From: Henckelia pumila
Taxonomy: Eukaryota; Streptophyta; Magnoliopsida; Lamiales; Gesneriaceae
Direction: 5' to 3'
NCBI RefSeq assembly: GCF_033568475.1
Contig: NC_133123.1
Location: 134,810,242 to 134,874,241, forward strand
Length of the DNA: 64,000 nucleotides
In this document: positions 57,310 through 64,000 of the stretch, one piece after another
Layout: every line of letters starts with the position of its first letter
How positions within the stretch are numbered: the first letter of the stretch is position 1
Notes under the pieces: generated by a model
What the model saw: the letters and a program-made list of their open reading frames with translations, nothing else
Databases searched by the model: none
Told to the model about the DNA's origin: nothing
Translations under genes and position numbers: made by a program

Positions 57310-57366
57310 GTAGTATATATCTATATCTATATCTATATCTATATCTATATCTATCTATATCTATAT
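57310..57366. repeat. (TATATC)n microsatellite
   Basis: About nine TATATC or TATC units, at or just inside the 5' end of the second long Helitron-like element. Confidence 0.85.
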
Positions 57367-58003
57367 GTATACGTATATACCTATACCTATATAAAAGTGT
57401 GAATAAAAGGTCAAAGTTTTACAATTGTGAAATAACAACTTTGTCCTTTTATTTATACTATAAGCAAAATCATATAAAAATATATAGAGTTATAATAGTA
57501 AAAACAACATTTTAGGCAGAGCATAAACGTAAATCAATATTTATATTATATGTAAAATTGATTATTATGATAAGGTCAAAATTGACAAAGTGTGTTCATA
57601 TTAGATAAGGATTCTTTTTTCAAAAAAATTAAAATACCAAAATACTTTATTTTCTATTTTTTTTTATGATAAGGTCAAAATTCAAAGTGTGTGCATATTA
57701 GATAAGGATTCAGTTTCCAAAAAAATGAAATATCAAAATACTTTATTTTCTATTTTCTTGTAGATAAAGTGAATATATTTTTCCACAAATATTTTTAAAA
57801 AAATTTCACAAAAATCTTAATTAAATACTAAAAGATTGAAACACAGATATTTGATTTTTATTTGTTTGTAGATTGTATAAACATATATATTTTTTTTAAA
57901 AAATCTTATATATTTTAATTTGTGTAAGGACCTATTGAGATAAATAATTATATCATTAGATCATATTTAAATATAAAAAAATATTAGATTTTTAAAGTTA
58001 TTA

Positions 58004-58052
<49 letters not shown>

Positions 58053-58152
58053 TGTGTTAATTAAATTACATACTCATGTTGAAATAAATCAATTCAAGTA
58101 GACTCAATTTTAAATCTAAAATAATAAATAAAAAACACACCAACACACACAT

Positions 58153-58198
<46 letters not shown>

Positions 58199-60914
58199 TT
58201 GATATTAAAAAAAGTTAACTAATTTTCCTCCTCATAAAAGCTAAAACCATTAAAAAAATAATGAGACAGTCTTGCAATTAATGAAAGAATATTAAATATA
58301 CCAAAATAAATAAGAATATCCATTTACTCTCAAATAGAAAAAAATTTGAAGTAAAATATGAAATATAAACGTTTTTAATTAATGACATTTAAAATTCAAT
58401 CAAAAATTTCAGCAACGAAAATATTAAAATCAAAAGGAAATAATTAGATTTTAAAAAACAATAAATTAAAAAAAAAAAGAGGATGTCCAACAATTACATC
58501 AATCATTAACGATATTGACATACAAATAATAGAAAACGATACATAGCAGAATGTAGTTGGGAACGATGAAATTATTGCTATTTTGTAACTAAAAATTTTT
58601 AGTAATAAAAAAATTATGTCCAACGAAAAAATAAAATAATAACGATATCAAAATGTAAATGATTGATGGAGAAAGACATCATCACAAAATTTCTATTAAG
58701 ATGATGTGTATATTGAATCTTTCATAAAAAAATAAAAAAACGGATGCTAAATGGGAAAAAAAAGTGAGAGAAAAAATTCAAAATATAAAAGAAAAAAATA
58801 ATTGCGCAATAATTTAAATTAAGGTTTAGAATGAATTATCTATATTACATTTATTTTTCATAAATCAATAGTCACAAAATAAATAATCAACACATAAGGT
58901 AAGAAATTACAAAATAAATATTTAATTTAATTAACTTATCTCATTTATTAACAAATACAAACTAAATAATATTGCTTGAAAGCATACATACATGAGTTAA
59001 AAAATAAGACGAATTCATGATTTAAAAAAACATACCATAATTGCTCAAAAATAATCAAGAAAACAATAGAAAAACTAGCTGTAATAATTGCATATGTTTC
59101 AATATCAACATTGTGACAAGGTAAAACTACATTAAATTACTATATTTATAAGCTTATATGAGTTATTGATAATATCTTATTCTAAACTGTTAATGTAGAT
59201 GTAAAATAATGATGACCATAAATGATGAAAATATTGAAACTCGGGGTTACATTATTCGAAAATATTGTAAATTTTTTTATAAGGTGCAATGTTAAAGATT
59301 ATATTGATTTCATAACTAAAAATGTTATAGTTTTTAATTTCTTTCAAATAGTATACATATTATCAATTATTATAAAATATTATACTTTATTTAAAGAACG
59401 AAAACACTTCAATAAAAGGATGATAATGGATCGGGTCTAAACTTAGCCTTGTATTAAACCTGCCCCGGAGAGACGAGTTTAGACTCCCCCAAACGTGTTC
59501 ACAAACAGGTCCGAGTGGGTCTTCGCGTTTGGCGAGGCCCACCATAGAAATTTTTATTAATAAAGATGACAAGAATATTGATTTTTCATAGAAAAAAAAT
59601 AGTGCATGATAAATAGAAAAAATCGCGAATTAGATAAAAAAAAATTCAACATATAGAAGAAAAAATATTTATTAATAATTTAAATTAAGGTTTAGAATGC
59701 ATTATATATGTTATTGTTTTTATTATTATTATTATTTTGTAAATCAATACTCGTAAAACAAGTAATTAACACATAAATTAAAACATTACAAAATAAATAT
59801 TTAATTTGATTTGATTAACATATCTCACTTATTATCAAATACATAATAAATCATATCGATTCAGAGCATACATACATAAGAAAGAGAAAAAAACAAATGC
59901 ATGATACCAAACATATCATACTTGCTCAATATTAATCAACCAAATGATGGGAACTCGAGTTAATAATTGATTTTTTCACAGATAAATAAAAAAACGTATG
60001 GTAAATGAAAAAAAAAAGTGAGAGAGAAAAATTCAAAATATAAAAGAAAAAAATAATTGCGCAATAATTTAAATTAAAGTTTACAATGCATTGTACATAT
60101 TACATTTTTTTTTTCATAAATCAATAGTCACAAAATAAATAATCAACACAAAAGATAAGAAATTAAAAAATAAATATTTAATTTAATTAACTTATCTCAC
60201 ATATTAACAAATACAAAATAAATAATATTGCTTGAAAGAATGCATACATGAGTTAGAAAATAAGACGAATTCAATATACGAAACAAACTATAATTGCTCA
60301 AAATTAATCAAGAAAACAATAAAAAAAACACTAACTGTAATAATTGCATATGTTTCAATATCAACATTGTGACAAAATAAAAATACATTAAATACTATCT
60401 TAATAAGCTTACATGAATTATTGATAATGTATTATTCTAAACTGTTAATATTGAAACTCGAGGTTTATATTGTTCAAAAATATTGCAAATTTTTTTATTA
60501 GTTGCAATGTTAAATATTATATTGATTCCATAACTAAACATGTAATAGTTTTCTTTCAAATAGTATATATATACATATTATTATTATAAAATATATTTTA
60601 TTTAAAGAACAACAACACTTAAATAAAGAGATGATAATGGACCAGGTCTAAACTTAGCTTAGTATTAAACCCATCCCGAAGAGACGAGTTTAGACTCGCC
60701 CAAACGTGTTCACAAACAGGTCCGGATGAGTCTTCATGTTTGGCTAGACCCACCATATAAATTTTTATTAATAAAAATGATAAGAATATTGATTTTTTCA
60801 TAGAGCAAAAAATAATACATGATAAATGGAAAAAAAAATTCGTAAAAGAGATAAAAAAAATTCAACATATAGAGGAAAAATATTTATTAGTAATTTAAAT
60901 TAAGGTTTAGAATG

Positions 60915-60998
<84 letters not shown>

Positions 60999-62643
60999 AA
61001 CATAAATCAATACTCGTAAAACAAGTAATTAACACATAAATTAGAACATTACAAAATGAATATTTTATTTAATTTGATTAACATATCTCACTTATTAGCA
61101 AATACATAATAAATCATATCGATTCAGAGCATAAATACATAAGAAAAAAAATAAAACAAATGCATGGTACCAAACATGTCATATTTGCTCAATATTAATC
61201 AACCAAATGATGAAAACTCGAGTTAATAATTGCATAAGAATCAATATCAATATTGTGCCAAAATAAAACTATATTAATCATTATATCTATAGGCTAACAT
61301 GAGTTATTGATAATATATTATTTTAAACTGTTAATATATATAGCTATATAATAAGGAATTAACGATGACTGTAAGTGATGAACATTAAAACTATAAGCTT
61401 TTGATAAAGTGACAAGCGATCGGTCCTACAATTGGTATCATAGCTAAGTTTATGAGTTTGATTTTCATTGAGTACAATGAGTGCAATGAAGATTGTTGAG
61501 TGCAATAATTGTCCTTGTTGGGTAAAACAATCGAATCATGACGCTTGACTGATGTGCGGTTTAAAAGATTTGAGTTGCATTATTACCACCAGTTATAACT
61601 TTTGGTAAAGCAGCAAGCGCTCGGTCCTGTATATTGTTACAAATTATTAATAAAATTTTTTTTATTTATAGGACAACATCGCTTCAATATATTACAAGAT
61701 TTAGAGACACTAAATAAAAATATATATACATTTATTCTCAAAATGGATAAGACGGTTGAAATACAAGACGAAATGTTAACATTTTTAATCAAAAGCATTC
61801 AAAATTCGAGCAAAAATTTAGCAACAAAAATTATTGCAATAGTAGATTTCGAACAACTTAGCATGAAATTAAAAATAGAAAAATCGTCCAATAACACATT
61901 GATTATTAACGATATTGCTTACAAGTAATAGAAGATCATACCACAAGAATGGAGGTTGGAGACAATGAAATTATTTATACTCTTGCAAAGAATTATTTCA
62001 GCATGATCCAACAAAAGAATCAAAGAATAAAGATATAAAAATAAAAATAATTGATAGAGAAAACATCACAAGAATTATTATCGAAAAAGATGAGAAAATT
62101 ATTTTTTAAAGAATAAATAATGGATAACAAACGAAAAAATCGTGAAAGAAGAAAAAATGGTTATGTAAAAAAAAAAACGGTGTAATTTAATTTAAAGTTT
62201 AGAATGCATTATCTGTATTATTATATTATTTTTTCAAAACTAGTAGTGGTAAAATAATTTTTCAACACTATGTATTTTTTGTTATATTTTTTTCTTAAAT
62301 TTTATTTATTAAATATTTCATGACATCAAATTATATATTTTTTCTCAATGTTTAATTTATACAAAATTATAGTATTTGTTACAACCATTATTTGCAATAA
62401 CGTCTCTAAATTCAATTAGACTTGTAAAATATAAACTCTTTAAATAAAGATTTTTCACATTCATTTTATAAAAAAATGTTGTAAATATCATATTACTTTG
62501 AATTTAATATTTACTAAAATATCATGAAGATTATTAACTAATTGCATGTTTATCTCTTCTATTCTCATCTCAACTCATTTATTTAACAATATTTATCAAT
62601 AATAAAAAGTGTTTCCACGTGCAACGCATGTGACTTTTACTAG
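57318..62643 (+). mobile_element. Long AT-rich Helitron-like element, copy 2, internally duplicated
   Basis: It matches copy 1 (10441-22074 without Copia) from the 5' 'tctat' repeats to the 3' end. The 3' end is well kept: hairpin CGTGC-aac-GCATG, then 'tgacttttaCTAG' ending at 62643. The middle holds two copies of a block of about 1.2 kb (about 58750-59990 and 60000-61215), and microsatellites at 58010-58049, 58157-58195 and 60917-60994. No Rep/helicase is encoded. A 108-codon open stretch at 61602-61928 is not similar to anything I know and overlaps the family's conserved non-coding part. Confidence 0.55.
61398..61640 (+). repeat. tRNA-like (SINE-type) repeat, partly tandem
   Basis: A unit starts 'cttttgataaagtgacaagc' at 61398 and the start recurs as 'cttttggtaaagcagcaagc' at 61599, 201 bp on. 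Inside are an A-box-like 'tggtatcatagctaag' and a B-box-like 'gagtttgattttc', spaced as in a tRNA. It may be a SINE or SINE-derived tandem repeat inserted in the Helitron-like element. Confidence 0.5.
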
Positions 62644-64000
62644 ATAATAATTAAAAAAGTAAATATATAAGTAAATTGCCCCAAAAATTAGCGAGAAGAA
62701 TGTGTGGCTTGGTGAAATAAGGTTCGTTCACATTTATTATGGAGATCCATGTTCGATTTTCGTTCCCCTTTTTTTGAGTTTTATTTCATATTTTTCCTCT
62801 GATTCTCTCTCTCTTAGTAACCAAATACCTAAATTATTATTATAATTTAATTAATTAATGATAAATTATATATTACAGAAATTTTTAAAATTTATTCTCT
62901 TAAATTATATAAAATTAAATGATATTACAATAATAACAAGTAAAATGGAAGAATATAACATATTAATCGAAGAGACAACTCCAAATATCTAAATTATTTA
63001 TATATTTACCGAAATTTTTAAAATTTATTCTATAAATTTATACTCTCTGTCTCATATATAAATCACTTTTTTTTTGGTCCAAAATTTATAGATTTTTACG
63101 ATAATAAGTAATATTTTCTCTACTTCTTTACGAATATGCTCATATTTAATTAGGCTTGTAATTAAATACATTGATTATTTCAATAATTTTTTTTGCACAA
63201 ATAAGTACTCATTAAATAAGTGTAAACTTGAAAATTTATTTACAAATTGACATTTTCAAAAAAAATTATTAATATGTGTGAAAAAAAATAAGAATAAATA
63301 TGTTGCACAATTGAGTATAAAATAAAATTACATATATATATATATATATTTGAAGATAGAAATATAAATTTTAAAAGTAAATAAAAAATATCTAAAATAA
63401 ATAAAAGGAGATGGGGAGATATATGATCTTGTTTTTAGACATCGTGTTTATGGTTACTCTTTTAGTTTATATAACTATTGTAGAAAAAAAATCATTATCA
63501 ACCATGAATATTAAAAAAACTAGACTTCAGAGCAAAATAAAAGATTTTTTAATTTTCTTTTTGATGCATTGATTATACGTATAGAAAAATTATTAAAAAT
63601 ATTTGTATTGATTTATGATCGAAAACTTCAAAAATTTTATGAACGTTGAATTTCTTTAACTTATAAATATTTTGTTCAAAAATACAATTGATGCTTAATT
63701 AGTTGAATATAACTAGTATTGTAATTTGTCTTTTCTCTTTTAATCTTGTGTCTTGCTGGTAGCTAGGCGTCCCTTGGATCCGTCCCTGTTGATTGAAAAA
63801 TTATCCCATAAAATAATTGATATAGTTTGTAGTCTTAAAGATAGATAAAAAAAATAGTTAAGAAATCAAATTCTAATGAGACAGACCCACGAGTCATTTT
63901 TGTTATACGAATATTTTATTTGACCCAACTCATGTGACAATTTTAATTTTTATGACAACAATATTAGTTTTTATTGTAAATATGTATCGAGACAACATAT
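62644..64000. other. AT-rich right end with a possible Stowaway-like MITE
   Basis: No gene seen. Near 63043 the string 'ctctctgtctcatatataaatcac' resembles the 'CTCCGTCCCA' ends of plant mariner/Stowaway MITEs; a weaker inverted match ('gagatggggagatat') lies near 63406. An (AT)n run is at 63333-63350. Otherwise unassigned. Confidence 0.35.

Noticed and set aside
61602..61928. 108-codon open frame
   Set aside because: Its start lies in the tRNA-like repeat and the rest overlaps non-coding sequence conserved, with stops, in the other copies of the repeat; composition is AT-rich without recognisable domains.

Overview
This is nuclear DNA of a flowering plant, almost certainly a eudicot. It is AT-rich, its genes carry plant-type GT-AG introns, it holds plant-specific families (S1-type self-incompatibility homologues, DUF630/DUF632, WAV3-type E3 ligase, METTL14-type MTB), and much of it is plant retrotransposon, TRIM, SINE, MITE and Helitron-like sequence. 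The species cannot be fixed from sequence alone; an asterid is a guess.

Host genes. (1) A small secreted S1/SPH protein gene at 449-898 (-), with a paralogue at 56429-56860 (-) and a relic at about 54955-55080 (-). (2) A six-exon MTB/METTL14-like gene of the m6A RNA methyltransferase complex at 2609-8242 (-). (3) A four-exon DUF630/DUF632 gene at 23711-30996 (+). (4) A possible two-exon microprotein gene at 31443-31763 (-). (5) A two-exon WAV3-like RING plus vWA E3 ligase gene at 38619-41511 (+). Exon joins were worked out from splice dinucleotides and codon phase; every join in genes 2, 3 and 5 keeps frame.

Mobile DNA. At 9450-10101 lies a tandem pair of short Helitron-like units, with a third Helitron nested in one unit at the position where the other unit is empty. 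From 10441 to 22074 runs a long AT-rich Helitron-like element, split by a complete but decayed Copia element (11875-20472, target duplication CATAT). A second, longer and internally duplicated copy of the same AT-rich family fills 57318-62643. From 42455 to 54841 is a complete Tat/Retand-type Gypsy element (target duplication CACCC). It has gag-protease, RT, two RNase H domains and integrase, two tandem-repeat arrays after pol, and a three-exon gene on the opposite strand with a gypsy-type 'Transposase_28' domain and its own TATA box. A complete Cassandra TRIM with 5S-rRNA-like LTRs (45299-46122, target duplication AAGGG) has jumped into its protease region.

The main history visible is layered insertion plus local duplication of the SPH gene. 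The duplicated SPH flanks act as an empty-site control for a MITE and a SINE near the left end. The most interesting items are the spliced antisense gene inside the Tat element, the nested Cassandra, the Helitron with its built-in empty site, and the possible 51-residue microprotein gene.
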